Shown here piece after piece: positions 1 to 10,241 of a stretch of 64,000 nucleotides of DNA. The notes below the pieces were generated by a model, which saw only the letters and a program-made list of their open reading frames with translations, was not told the origin of the DNA and made no database searches. This DNA comes from Diphasiastrum complanatum (Eukaryota > Streptophyta > Lycopodiopsida > Lycopodiales > Lycopodiaceae). The stretch is from NCBI GenBank assembly GCA_029204225.1, contig CM055102.1, positions 36,202,585-36,266,584 of the forward strand, read 5' to 3'. Position 1 is the first letter of the stretch, and every line of letters begins with the position of its first letter. Position numbers and translations under genes: made by a program.

Positions 1-95
1 CTTTTACGTAAGTGCATGATGGATGAATGTTAGACTTAAGCGCGTGTTGGGGAAACCACTCAAGTCCCAGCGCCCTTTGAGGCGCCGGCGCAACA
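1..95 (+). repeat. 3' tail of the upstream LTR of Gypsy element 1
   Basis: This stretch is nearly identical to 7712-7808, apart from a few substitutions and a 2-bp indel. Both copies end in CAACA, and here the primer-binding site follows after two bases, which marks it as the end of a 5' LTR. The start of the LTR lies before the window. The two copies identify one LTR retrotransposon spanning 1-7808. Confidence 0.8.
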
Positions 96-97
96 TG

Positions 98-110
98 TGG
101 TATCAGAGCC
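98..110 (+). other. Primer-binding site of Gypsy element 1
   Basis: TGGTATCAGAGCC is the standard plant retrotransposon primer-binding site, complementary to the 3' end of initiator methionine tRNA. It sits two bases after the LTR end at 95, which is the usual spacing. Minus-strand DNA synthesis would start here. Confidence 0.85.
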
Positions 111-925
111 AACTAGCCGGTCAGCTACGCAAGCCTCACAGGGATGGCCACGTTTTGGGATTTGTCAGGACAACCGTTGCGCAAGGTGCTGCCCACAGTG
201 TAAACACGGGTGCGTCCACGGTCGGGGTGGTCGGCAGAACGGGGGACTTGATGAGTCAATGTGCTGCCCTGAGGTGTAAGCACGATCAATTCTCGTGGTT
301 CGGTCCTGGCGATGTCTGCACATAGGACAGATGAGGCAAAGTGCTGCCTAGGTAGGTGAAAGCATGGTCTGTGCCTTGTGGGGTGCGGGGTGACATATTC
401 GAACTGTACGGGTTAACCATTGATACAGAGATGCTGCTTGAATTCGGGTGTAAAGCACGGGTGGTTAGTTGCCGGTGCGGGATAGCTGCCGATCGTTTAG
501 CTATAAGGGATATCGACCAAAAAGTGGTGGGGCGTGACTGAGGCAATGTGCTGCTTAATGGTGAAAGCACGGATGGTTGGATGGATGTTTCCCCGTGGGC
601 TAATTCTGTGATAGATTTGTGTGGGCGCGGCTAGGCAAAGGTCCTACGTCCGGTCTCAGGGGGGTTTGTGGCTTGAGAGGGATCCTCTGTGTTTGCTTTG
701 GTTGGTATGTTCCGTTTGTTGTGTGCTTGCTTGGACACAAATGACCTGGTTCCTACTTGGCTCTCAGGTGATGTGAGCGTGCTAAGTTTGAGGAGGGGAT
801 ATTTTCATTGAAGCTGATTTAATAAAGAAGAAAAGAGAGCTGTGGTGCCCGACCGACAGAAGGGAGAGTTTCAAAAATAAAAGGGACTGAGGTGATAATC
901 TGTTGGAAGTACAACTCTTACTATA
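111..925 (+). repeat. Leader of Gypsy element 1 with degenerate repeats
   Basis: No convincing gene. The leader holds about five loose copies of a motif built as GTGCTGCC, then about 8-12 bases, then GTGTAAGCACG or GTGAAAGCACGG. The GTGCTGC cores lie at 186, 261, 341, 431 and 548, so spacing is roughly 75-117 bp. The pattern looks like an old tandem repeat. Short ORFs here are not conserved in form and are not called genes. Confidence 0.5.
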
Positions 926-2724
926 ATGGAGGACCACCTTGATGAGTTACAAGCATTGACGGACGGAGAGGAGCTGGCTCGAGAAAATGGCTCCCGCATG
1001 CATCGAGATGGCACCAGGTCCAAGTCAAGAAAGAAAGAGCATATGCACTCCACAGTGGCGCCTCTCAAAAAGAGATGGGTGGACCTTCTGAACCTACACC
1101 AAGCCTGACGAACCCTTGCTAGAGGCGCAACAAGACCTCTTTGAAGTGAAGATGCGGCAATACTTATCAAGCGCAATGACGGCTATGCTTAGCGAGGTGT
1201 TGAAGGACAGAGAAATAGAAAGGAAAGAATGGCAAACATCCCTACGAACCATGAACCTTACTCAATTTAACCTTGCTAGAGAAATGAGAGACATGCTAAC
1301 ACAGCTCGAAGCCAGGTTTGAAGAGTTGGAGGCAACTAGGGGGAATGCAGTGGCGCCTCCTCCACAGATACCAAGAGAACCCCGAGCGCGAAACACAGAA
1401 GGCCCAAAGAAGATTGCCAAAGTAAAAGCACCACCTACTTTCAAAGGAGAGCGTGACATTCGAACTGTGGAAGATTGGTTGTTTCACATGGACCATTACT
1501 TCCGTCTGATGGACACTCCTGAGGAAGAAAGAACGGACTTGGCATTAGCATATTTTGAGAGCTACACTACAAATTGGTACCGGATGGCAGGAATGCATTT
1601 CCAGACATGGGACGCATTCAAAACCGCATTACGAGAGGAGTTCATACCGAAGGATTTCGCACATGAGATTAAGGACAGAATTATCAGGGCTCAAACAGAA
1701 AGGGTCATTGCGAGAGTACCTCAATAAATTCAGACAGAGTGTATGGGTTATTGAAGATATGTCCGGGGCGGACAAAACTCATTACCTTCTTGTCTGGAAT
1801 GCAGTCTTGGACCCGGTGTGCAATAGACAGCTACATGATTTCAATTCAACTATTCAGACGGCTGAAATGGTTTGTGATTATGAGAGCACATTGGCACCAG
1901 CTGCTCCCGCAACCTCAACAAGAGTATTTAGTGGATCCAGACCGAGTCCGAGCTTCTTTTCAAGGGGGGACTCAGCTTCAAATGGCAACCAAGCCTCGAG
2001 TAGCGTGAACAAATTCCCAACAAAAACATGGTTTGGCAACCAAGGCAACAATGGAGGGAACACGTTCCAGAGAAGAACCAATGTTGGACCTTCAGCTAGT
2101 CACAACAATTGCTCACCAACAGTGGGCATTTCCATGCGCTGCTTCAACTGTCATCAGCAAGGTCACTCTTGGAGGTCATGCCCCAAACCATTGAACAAGC
2201 AAATCATGGCTGCCATTGAAGGATTTGATAGGATGGAGAGAGAGGCATTTGATCAAGAAGATGGTGAACATGATGATGAAGAGGACCCAGAAACGGATTT
2301 GACGGAGTCTGACCTGAATGCCTTACAACAGATAGGGGCACTTGCGGCATATCGTGAACATCTCATGGCGACTCCTGCGAGAGGATCAAAGTTATTGTAC
2401 CTTAAAGGCTGTATTCAAGACAGGATCATTTACTTCATGGTAGACCTGGGGGCGTCACATAACTACTTGTCAGAAAAACTGACAGGGGAATTGGACATCC
2501 AATGTGAAGAAAATGTGACTCCTATTTGTGTGGAGACCGCGAAAGGTACAATGACCACTTGTAGATTGGCAACCAACTTACCAATCTCCCTGGGAACCTG
2601 GAAGAATCGACTAACGTTCACAATCTTGAAGATGGATGCCTTCGACGCTATTTTGGGATTAAGCTGGTTTAACGAACATGTGGTGGCCTTCTTGGCAAAA
2701 GGGGTTAACCTTGTGTTATTATAG
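926..2724 (+). pseudogene. Ty3/Gypsy gag-protease of element 1, frameshifted
   Basis: The region encodes a Gypsy capsid/nucleocapsid and retropepsin in three reading frames: 926-1108, about 1116-1690, and about 1690-2724. The middle part has the retrotransposon gag fold signature (WLFHMDHYF, then FESYTTNWYRM and FKTALREEFIP). The last part continues the gag helices (LREYLNKFRQ), has a zinc knuckle CFNCHQQGHSWRSC near 2139-2183, and a retropepsin with VDLGASHNYLS near 2440 and ILGLSWF near 2655. The protease active site should read D-S/T-G; here it is D-L-G, so the enzyme is probably dead. No reverse transcriptase, RNase H or integrase follows before the 3' LTR, so the element was a gag-protease-only derivative or has lost pol. 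Frameshifts lie near 1110 and 1690. Confidence 0.8.
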
Positions 2725-2823
2725 AATGGCAGGAGACCTTGTGTCGTCAGAGCGGTGCCAGGGGACCAACTAGAAAAGAATGACACAAATGAACTTGAGC
2801 CAACCATCCCTCCTAATCTCATT

Positions 2824-3120
2824 CACCTCTTTAACGAAGGGCAGCCAACAGTGACAAACTAACTGACACGGGACCAAATGGAGCCAACATTGCCTGCAGT
2901 TTCTACATCAAAGGTGAATTCAAGTGTCGATGCAGAGCTTAAGGAGCTCAACTTGTGTGACCAAGCGAAAGCTCACCTCTTTAACGAAGGACATCCAGCA
3001 GTGACAAACCAGCTGACGCTAGATCAAATGGAGCCAACATTGCCTGCAGCTTCTACATCAGAGGTGAATCTAAGTGCCGATGCAGAGCTCAAGGAGCTCA
3101 ACCTGGGCGACCAAACGAAA
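2824..3120 (+). repeat. Two tandem 150-bp units within an open frame
   Basis: The unit beginning CACCTCTTTAACGAAGG at 2824 recurs at 2974. Each recognisable unit is 147 bp with a 150-bp period, a whole number of codons. The second unit and most of the first lie in an open frame (2878-3135) repeating MEPTLPA-STS and DAELKELNL. The first copy carries a stop near its start. It sits just after the protease, where pol should begin, so it may be a tail of the polyprotein or noncoding spacer. Confidence 0.75.
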
Positions 3121-3135
3121 AATCTAGAGTCCTAG

Positions 3136-3489
3136 GGGACTCATCCAAACGTGCGACGAAAACGACATATCTAAGGCTTAAGGGAGCCGTAAGTATCTTT
3201 TTCTTTCATGTTAATTAAGTAAGCCACATTTCTCATCGAGGAGTGAGCTTCAGTCTAATGTCTAAGTGCAGCAGCTTTACATAGGTTTTACGTAAGTGAA
3301 CTAGATCCACACTTTTCTTGTGCTGGGCGCAAACACATATCTTTACTTCTCTTTACAGTTGGTCTCCTTTGGTCGGTGAATCAAGCCCGTGCCCTTGTAT
3401 ATGTGAATAAAGTCTGGCTGGTGAATTAAGCCCGTGCCATGAGTCTTAGGTTCTAGTTTGGCCTTGATGAGGACATCAGCTTTCTCAAA
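3136..3489 (+). other. Non-coding internal tail of Gypsy element 1
   Basis: No supported gene. It contains a short direct repeat (GGTGAATCAAGCCCGTGCC near 3375, GGTGAATTAAGCCCGTGCC near 3421) and ends in a purine-rich tract. This is where integrase would end in a full Gypsy element, but no integrase motif is visible. Confidence 0.5.
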
Positions 3490-3500
3490 TGAGGGGAAGA
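3490..3500 (+). other. Probable polypurine tract of Gypsy element 1
   Basis: TGAGGGGAAGA directly precedes TGTTGTAAAG. A purine run ending at a TG dinucleotide is the usual boundary between internal region and 3' LTR. The start of the 5' LTR lies outside the window, so the boundary cannot be confirmed by comparison. Confidence 0.5.
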
Positions 3501-3979
3501 TGTTGTAAAGCTGACTCGGGTGCACCCAGCGTGCCCTGTAAGACTCTAAGGGGTGACACTCTCTAAGGCCCCAGAGCAAGTTAGAACGTCAAGGACTGAG
3601 CCTCCGACCTATGGTGAGCCAGTTAAGTAGTCACAAGTCATGAGCTAGCTCTGGATCTCGAGTCATGGCCTAGTCAGGAAAGCAAGTTGATTCGGCCACC
3701 GAGACAGCTCCCGGGACCCATGTCCGGGAGCCAGACTGATTCTGCCAGGCTTGCCAGGCTTAATCAACAAAATAAAAACTAAGTCCTAAAAAGCGTGCTT
3801 TACAGAAAGCACTATGTTTCAAACCAGAGAGGGTACACTGAATCACAGCAGAACTATAGGGGGAGTCCGTGTAGCGCAGGCATCCCAAAGGGAGCCGGGA
3901 ACCACGACTTAACTTCCCAACCTTCAACTCTTGCCATCCAAACCCACTTGACATACAAGCAGCCAACTCGCCAACAACG

Positions 3980-4290
3980 ATCAGACTTAACCAACTTGAA
4001 GTTCCGAAAACCAACATTGAGATCCAACCTGGCGCCATGCTTGATCGGGGGTCCCGATGATGGTGACTTTCCTCCAAGCAAGCCGCCCGACATACATCAA
4101 ACTTAACCAACTCGAAGCTTCGTTACAAATGAGTAACATCCATTCCAAGCAAGCGATCTGACTTTTATGAGACTTAACCAACTGAAAACTTCATCACGAG
4201 CGCTGGAAGCCAACCTGGCGCCAACCCAGACTGGACAGCCATAAACAGGTAACTTCCACCCAAGCAAGCCATCCAACTCAGCTGATAGGT
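3980..4290 (+). repeat. Degenerate repeats in the Gypsy LTR
   Basis: The phrase ACTTAACCAACT followed by an A-rich GAAG-TTC stretch occurs near 3985, 4101 and 4171. It alternates with a CCAAGCAAGC phrase near 4074, 4144 and 4258. The order is conserved but spacing is variable, as in an eroded tandem array. No coding signal is apparent. Confidence 0.45.
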
Positions 4291-4391
4291 TTAGAGCCCG
4301 TTCCTCAAGAGCTTAACCCATTCACGTTCATGCAAGGAACACTCAGAACCACAAGCCACGACAGATATGGAGACAACCAATTCCTGGACTA

Positions 4392-4457
4392 AATGGTCTC
4401 GATAGCATACCGCTGGCGTCACGGACCGAATGGTCCTGACGGCATACCACTGGCGTC
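4392..4457 (+). repeat. Two 29-bp direct repeats, 37-bp period
   Basis: AATGGTCTCGATAGCATACC at 4392 continues as GCTGGCGTC. The related AATGGTCCTGACGGCATACC at 4429 continues as ACTGGCGTC. Only a few positions differ. They lie within the presumed Gypsy LTR and could be a promoter-region duplication, but no factor-binding site is recognised. Confidence 0.6.
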
Positions 4458-4880
4458 CCGGGATACGACTCTCAGCTATGTGCCAACTTAAAAATTTGGA
4501 AGCGGCCTTACAACTGGCGCTTTTACCGAACACTGAAACCCAGAAGGTAATTAGAGTCAGTTTGAGAAAAATCCCACTTTATTGATAAATTTGAGAAGGT
4601 TACATTTCAAGTGTGTGACCGACCCTAGTCTCCGGGGCGCTAGCATGCCAAGGCGAGACTTGGTTGGAGATCGCCCTGAGTCGCAACCCGCACTCCCCTA
4701 TAGTATTGGTGTGATTCGGCACCCCCCCCCTCATACCAAGCACTCTACCCAAGCTGGTAAAGCACGTTTTTCTCTCTCTAAGATTTTCTCTTTCTAGAAA
4801 GTCATTTTCTCTCTCTAGATTTTATTGATCCCCAGGCTTCCTTTAATCATGCCTAGATCGTGTGAGGTGATTGCGATCCT

Positions 4881-5140
4881 TGGTGGATTGATAGTGGAGC
4901 AAGTTCACACATGACCTTTCACAAAGATTACTTCACTTCTTTGTTGGCATATGGAGATGACAAGAGGGTGATCTACACGGCCAATGATGGTGAGTGTGCA
5001 ATCAAAGGGATTGGCACAATTCCTATTTCTCTCTCTACAAATAGGAATGTTCATTTGGAGGATGTCTTGTTTATTCCATCTATTACCAAGAATTTGCTTA
5101 GTGTGAGTCAAATGCTAAGTAAGCAGCAAGGAAGTGTTGT
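4881..5140 (+). pseudogene. Copia protease fragment (Copia remnant 1)
   Basis: The frame beginning at 4881 reads WWIDSGASSHMTFHKDYF, the Copia aspartic protease active site (D-S-G), followed by the family's YTANDGEC and FIPSITKNLLSVSQML blocks. It begins abruptly with no gag and no 5' LTR upstream, and homology to Copia ends near 5140 before the GAG-pre-integrase zinc motif. It is therefore an internal slice of pol, still joined to the RNase H end of a Copia element about 800 bp downstream. Confidence 0.8.
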
Positions 5141-5155
5141 TCAAGTTTACTTTAC

Positions 5156-5932
5156 TTGTTCTATCTCATATTTGAGCAATTTCATGTGGATGTGTGCAAA
5201 TTGTCAAGATATGATAAAACTAGCTACATTGGTGAGCATTGTTTTGATGGTGGATTTGTACTAGAATTCTTGGCTGATTTTGCTGATGGAAATGAAGCTA
5301 TTGGAGGTTCATTATGTCACTCATCCATGGCTAAGCTCTCAAGTGTTGAGCTACTTGGTGCCAATACTTGGAGTTTGTCAATTTTTGGTGAATTCATGGT
5401 CATTTTCTTGTGTCAAGTAGACCTTGAAGATGGACTAGTGCAAACTACTTGGTTTATGGAGTCATGTGGTGCTGGATTTTCATCATTTATGTACTCACCT
5501 ACTCATGGATTTCCAAGGTTTGATGGTATCTTGTGGCAAGATGAAGATGGAGGCTCATTCATGGAGTATCATGGTGGATACAAGGCAACAAAGGACAAAG
5601 AAGGAGGAGACATGCAAGCAAAAGTTGATCACTCACATTTATTGTTTGTTTGCTGTATTTTTCCAGAGAGTTCAGAGTTGGAAGCATGGTGGAATCATTT
5701 CATTTACATTCTATTTGATTCTTCATGTTCTAGTCACATTTTTACATGTAAAATTGATGTAAGAAATAGTGAAGCATCCCAAGTGGACACTATTCTCTAT
5801 ATCAATTATGGTTGTTTCTATTTTGAGCATTACATGATCATTGAAAGGAGATCTATTCTTAGGAAGAAGATCATTCTTATGATGGATCAAAGTTCTATTG
5901 GCAAAAACTATGCTAGGAGCATTGGAAGGTAG
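5156..5932 (+). CDS. Unidentified 258-codon ORF inside Copia remnant 1
   Basis: An uninterrupted frame of 258 codons occupies the place where Copia integrase and reverse transcriptase should be. I recognise no domain. It has acidic and aromatic stretches (LADFADGNEAIGGSLCHSS, WQDEDGGSFMEYHGGYK), several cysteines, a hydrophobic stretch HLLFVCCIF, and no clear signal peptide or repeats. It is flanked by Copia protease (ends about 5140) and Copia RNase H (from about 5939). It may be filler DNA of a non-autonomous Copia family, a captured host fragment, or chance. The length is notable in AT-rich DNA, but coding status is unproven. Confidence 0.3.
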   Translation: MFYLIFEQFHVDVCKLSRYDKTSYIGEHCFDGGFVLEFLADFADGNEAIGGSLCHSSMAKLSSVELLGANTWSLSIFGEFMVIFLCQVDLEDGLVQTTWFMESCGAGFSSFMYSPTHGFPRFDGILWQDEDGGSFMEYHGGYKATKDKEGGDMQAKVDHSHLLFVCCIFPESSELEAWWNHFIYILFDSSCSSHIFTCKIDVRNSEASQVDTILYINYGCFYFEHYMIIERRSILRKKIILMMDQSSIGKNYARSIGR

Positions 5933-5938
5933 GAAAGC

Positions 5939-6504
5939 GAGTTTTGAGGTACATCATTGGAACTCGAGATTTTGGCATATTGTATGAGGGATCATCACCT
6001 AATCTTTTTGGATTTTCAGATTCGGACTATGCTGGAGATGTAATGGATAGGAAATCCATTAGTTCTTATTGTATTTTCATAGGTGATGGAGCTATATCAT
6101 GGATGTCAAAGAAACAAGCCACTATCTCATTGTCATCTAGTGAGGCCTAGTACAAAGCTCTTACACATTGCACAAAGGAGATGCTATGGATCAAAAGGAT
6201 GATCAAGGATCTTCACTTGCTGGATTTTTCAGAGAGCCCAATCATCTTTTGTGACAATCAATCAGCCCAAAAAATGGCATCCAATCCTACCTTTCATGCT
6301 AGGAGCAAGCATATTGAGATACAATATCATTTTGTGAGGGAGCGAGTCATTGCAAAGGAGGTGGAGCTTCAACATGTGTCTTCAAGCGAATGTGTAGCTG
6401 ATATCTTCACCAAAGCATTGGGAAAAGACTTGTTCATAAAGCATAGGACTTCACTTGGAGTATTATCAAAGTCTATGCTAAAACTAGTTGAAGAGGGAGT
6501 GTGA
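5939..6504 (+). pseudogene. Copia RNase H, 3' end of pol (Copia remnant 1)
   Basis: The frame reads RVLRYIIGTRDFGI, then FSDSDYAGD, SISSYCIFIGDGAISWMSKKQ, SSSEA-stop-YKAL, FCDNQSAQKMASNP, RSKHIEIQYHFVRE and VADIFTKALGK. This is the standard order of Copia RNase H with its acidic catalytic residues. A TAG at 6148-6150 replaces the Glu codon of the SSSEAEY motif and breaks the frame. The coding end overlaps the polypurine tract of the 3' LTR. With the protease slice upstream it forms a Copia element whose integrase and RT are missing. Confidence 0.85.
6488..6499 (+). other. Polypurine tract of Copia remnant 1
   Basis: TGAAGAGGGAG lies immediately before the LTR start TGTGAAAGATT at 6500. This is the normal position and composition of a Copia plus-strand primer. 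Confidence 0.7.
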
Positions 6505-7149
6505 AAGATTCAACTAGGTTCATCACATTTTGCAATATTTGCATATTTGGCATATTGAGGCCAAAACTTGTTTTAGACTTAGAGGCTGACTTTTCAAAGT
6601 TCATTAGTCTAAATTTCATTTGAATAAACACTTTTTGAAAGTGTGGGAAAGATAGAATGCGAGTTTGAGTAGATTCAATTTGAATAAGTTGGGTACATTG
6701 AATCTAGATCCAAAATTGGTAGGGTTAGCATTTTGGTGGGAAAGCCAAGTGGCCAAATAGGGTTTGGATCTGCTATAAAAGGATGTAACTCATGGAGAGA
6801 GTCATCTTCTCTCTTCTATATCTCATTTCATGCTTATACATGGTTCTCTTGGGTTCTACTATCCATTGGTGCACTATCTTGGTGATTGCTTGCAATTCTA
6901 TGTGCAGAATGATCTATATTTGCTATTTTTGGATCCACACGTGTGAAATACAGTAGCTTGCTGGTTTTGTACGGACAACAACAGTACATAATCATTTCAT
7001 TCAAGTTTGATCAAGTTCTATTAGTGTTTGCATCTCAAATTGTGTGTAGATGCTGATTTTTCTACATTGGTGAAATTGGTAGTGTATTTCTCTTTCTAAC
7101 CAAAGATCATTCAAGTAGATTGAATCTTAAGGATCTGAAATCTTTCACA
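6500..7149 (+). repeat. 3' LTR of Copia remnant 1 (650 bp)
   Basis: The LTR starts TGTGAAAGATT and ends AATCTTTCACA-like (ATCTTTCACA at 7140-7149), giving a 10-bp perfect terminal inverted repeat with the canonical TG...CA. It holds a TATA-like TGCTATAAAAGG near 6771-6782, a plausible promoter. No matching 5' LTR is present upstream, so the element is 5'-truncated. Confidence 0.85.
6771..6782 (+). promoter_or_regulatory. TATA-like box in the Copia remnant 1 LTR
   Basis: TGCTATAAAAGG lies about 270 bp into the LTR, where the U3 promoter is expected. The motif matches a plant TATA box. Activity is inferred from motif and position only. Confidence 0.45.
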
Positions 7150-7874
7150 CTGGATTCTGGTCATAGTGGCGCCGGGAGCGGCAGGGGCGCTGGTGGCGCT
7201 GGGGACATAGCTGGCGCCGGAAGTAAAGCTTGTAAAGGTAGCTTTACAATAGTCCGGCAGACAGAAACTTGGGCAGCTCAACCAGCGCCAGGACTCCAGT
7301 CGCCAGGTCTCAGCTCCCTCTACCAGCACGAGCCAGACACAATGCCCAGCACGTGTTGGTGGCCCCGAGACCGGTCAGTCTATGTATGAATGTAACCTCT
7401 TCCAAATCTAATAAAGTTGATCCTTGGGGGTGATTACCATTTCGGTTTCGCCTCCGGGACTGGTCCAAGTGGAAGGACCCTTACTACAATTTTTTTTGCG
7501 TCGCCGGTTCTTAAGGGTCCTCGTCATCGACGTGGGGCTTGCCGCTATGCCAATTGGTCAGTTTGGCGACCACTATGCCTTGGGTTTCATGTGTGGCTTG
7601 TCTTTGCCTTTGGTTACCTTTTGGGGACGGATTTTGAGTTGGCTTTCGGGTTGGTTGGGATTCCAGTTTTCTTAACTCTGAATGGTTAAGCTTGTTACGT
7701 TTCTGAGTTGGCTTTTATGTAAGTGCATGATGGATGAATGTTAGACTTAAGCACGTGTTGGGGAAACCGCTCTTAAGTCCCAGCACCCTTTGAGGCGCCG
7801 ACACAACACCCTCATATCATAATTGTTTGTTTATAGAGTGATCAAGGGTAGTAATTTTTGATAAAGAAGAGTCC

Positions 7875-9134
<1,260 letters not shown>

Positions 9135-9397
9135 AAGATCCCCTTGTATAAATTTTGAACTTATGGGTTATGGCCATGGGCATGCTTTGATTACTTACCA
9201 TCTAGTGGAAGGGAACAAGGTAGGATCCCCTTTTTTAAACTTTAAACCTATGGGTTATGGTCATGGGCACACTTTGATTACTTACCATGTAGTGCTTCTT
9301 GGTTTCCAAGGGGAGGCTCGAACCTGAGACCAAAGAAACTTTGGATGTCAAGCTAACCAACTGAGCCAACCCCGTTGGACTTACTTACCATGTAGTG
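9135..9397 (-). mobile_element. tRNA-derived SINE with duplicated body
   Basis: On the minus strand the head contains box A TGGCTCAGTTGG (9357-9368) and box B GGTTCGAGCC (9315-9324) separated by 32 nt, the spacing of an internal RNA polymerase III promoter. It starts near GGGGTTGGCTCAG. The body follows (CACTACATGGTAAGTAATC to AAAGGGGATCC, 9221-9292) and is repeated with changes at 9135-9208. A third piece of the body start lies upstream of the head at 9381-9397. A tRNA pseudogene is the alternative, but the appended body repeated in tandem favours a SINE. Confidence 0.65.
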
Positions 9398-9868
9398 GAG
9401 GAGGGTCAACGTGATACTTTAATTCATCCTTTGCTTACTCATTACAATGTGCATAGATCTAATCCCTTCTAAAAGAGGGTATATGAAAATTATACAAAAG
9501 AATGGCTTTCAAATGAAGTTAGACGGAGGCTTATCTCTATAAATATCATTCAAAAGTGAAGACCTATATTACTTTGCATGTATTCGAAAAGCAGAAAAGG
9601 CCCTTGAATGGGATGTAACTTCAAAGAGTCCTAGCTCATAGGCCAAAGACTTGGAGTCAATGGTAAGGGATATGGTGGAAACATGAAATCAAATCTTGAG
9701 AGTATTCAAGTCAAAACTAAACTTCCCAACAACAAGAAAATTGCAGAAAACAACTAACTAACGTGCATGACATCGAGTCCATGTGCTTTTCCTGTCAAAT
9801 TCACACATTTAGCGCCTTCGTTCATGTATGAAGGGACCCTCATCTTACGCCGCCATTACCTAATTTAG

Positions 9869-9871
<3 letters not shown>

Positions 9872-9923
<52 letters not shown>
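9872..9923 (+). repeat. (GA)n microsatellite, about 52 nt
   Basis: A perfect GA run, followed by ACGAGCGCGATCGATGG. The adjacent Leu-Ser ORF on the minus strand is an artefact. The interval 9398-9871 before it shows no supported gene. Confidence 0.95.
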
Positions 9924-9927
<4 letters not shown>

Positions 9928-10241
9928 GCGCGATCGATGGTGTATTAGGATGTGCAATTGGTTCATTTACAACCATATTGAAGTTCTCGCATATACTGAC
10001 ATTGAGCTTCGTTTCCAAGGAAATGTTGCTAACGATCCACGCATCGGTTAAGGGTATGGGTTCTCGAATACCAAGGGTGTGAAAAAGCACGTAAAACAAA
10101 TATAAACGTCAACTTGCTCTTTCTATGTAAATAAGCAGTTACATCCGGGACCCGAGACATTATCGACGTTGTAGCAGTTATTAATGCAAGGCTGTAAAAA
10201 TCTTGAAGACATTTGCTGTTTGTCTCATGGAGTTTAGATTC

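Larger units (their letters stand above)
3501..7808 (+). repeat. 3' LTR of Gypsy element 1, interrupted by a Copia remnant
   Basis: The right end (to 7808, ...ACACAACA) is fixed by identity with the 5' LTR tail at 1-95. The left end is placed at TGTTGTAAAG after the polypurine tract. Between about 4880 and 7149 lies Copia material with its own LTR, so the original LTR would be about 2 kb (3501-4880 plus 7150-7808). The left end is the uncertain part. The ORFs between 3760 and 4800 and between 7120 and 7690 look accidental. Confidence 0.5.

Noticed and set aside
3286-3298. Copy of TTTTACGTAAGTG, as at the start of the window
   Set aside because: Only 13 bp are shared and the following sequence differs, so it is not a second LTR start.
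3760-4800. Several ORFs of 60-116 codons on both strands
   Set aside because: They fall within the presumed Gypsy LTR and its degenerate repeats, with no recognised domain.
7120-7690. Overlapping ORFs of 72-90 codons
   Set aside because: They lie in GC-rich LTR sequence, have no conserved motif and overlap on several frames.
9315-9376. Functional tRNA gene
   Set aside because: The head has both promoter boxes, but the acceptor arm does not pair well and a repeated body follows, which fits a SINE better.
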